From positions 186,001-250,000 of the forward strand of contig NZ_JAHBGB010000041.1 in assembly GCF_018390555.1 (NCBI RefSeq): a DNA stretch of 64,000 bases, in the 5' to 3' direction. The translations under genes were made by a program, and so were the position numbers. Below the pieces are notes generated by a model that was given only the letters and a program-made list of their open reading frames with translations, did not search any database and was not told the DNA's origin. Position 1 is the first letter of the stretch, and each line of letters starts with the position of its first letter. Below, piece after piece: positions 63,953 through 64,000 of the stretch. This stretch comes from Ancylobacter oerskovii (lineage in GTDB: Bacteria > Pseudomonadota > Alphaproteobacteria > Rhizobiales > Xanthobacteraceae).

Positions 63953-64000
63953 ATGTCCGTGCATCACCCTTCACACGATCATTCGCACCCGCATCACGCG
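63953..64000 (+). CDS. N-terminus of a His-rich protein, cut by the window edge
   Basis: Only 16 codons are present (MSVHHPSHDHSHPHHA), seven of them His. GAGG lies 7 bases before the ATG. Such N-termini occur in CDF exporters, metal chaperones and some zinc GTPases. The family cannot be decided from this fragment. Confidence 0.6.
   Translation, partial: MSVHHPSHDHSHPHHA

Overview
The window is a GC-rich chromosomal segment of an alphaproteobacterium. Gene content and sequence style (oxalate catabolism, CioAB-type cytochrome bd, FixL/FixJ-like two-component genes, a CCTTCGAGG-type intergenic repeat) point to the Hyphomicrobiales, perhaps a Xanthobacteraceae-like genus. That placement is inference, since no rRNA gene is present. 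I see no tRNA, phage, transposase or CRISPR array.

Position 1-15651 is an oxalate/glyoxylate island. A truncated hyi and gcl (glyoxylate to tartronate semialdehyde to hydroxypyruvate) diverge from an IclR regulator, with an array of IclR-like dyads between them. Two tandem formyl-CoA:oxalate CoA-transferases (frc), oxalyl-CoA decarboxylase (oxc) and two FCD-type GntR regulators follow on the minus strand. Two paralogous OxlT-type oxalate/formate antiporters lie on the plus strand, each with its own rho-independent terminator. Together the genes would import oxalate, activate it to oxalyl-CoA, decarboxylate it to formyl-CoA, and feed glyoxylate into the glycerate pathway. The upstream regions of the transporters hold many unexplained dyads and an AT-rich stretch.

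Position 15.6-29.9 kb is mostly housekeeping: NUDIX hydrolase, MltB-like lytic transglycosylase, cation efflux protein, sugar kinase, aminotransferase, a double-GNAT protein, map and radC. It ends with a minus-strand unit of araC regulator, ydeP-like molybdoenzyme, cydA, cydB and a coupled 62-residue two-helix membrane protein. CydB ends in four exact-length 10-residue repeats.

Position 30-40.9 kb is an efflux region: an RND pump operon followed by a flavin monooxygenase, a convergent EmrAB-like pair, and an MFS exporter divergent from a LysR regulator. Position 40.9-50.3 kb carries two paralogous membrane PAS histidine kinases, a FixJ-like regulator, a single-domain receiver, Dps, peroxiredoxin, a DsbA-like protein, pyruvate:quinone oxidoreductase (poxB) and an alpha/beta hydrolase, suggesting redox or stress control.

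Position 50.6-64 kb holds a zinc-type CDF exporter, a double-domain Inh-like protease inhibitor and a glyoxylate/hydroxypyruvate reductase. A probable catabolic locus follows: NMT1-type ABC importer, cytosine-deaminase-like amidohydrolase, FAD-linked oxidase, quinone reductase and MarR on the minus strand, facing Rid-family, creatininase-family and Ldh2-family genes on the plus strand. Inorganic pyrophosphatase and the first codons of a His-rich protein close the window.
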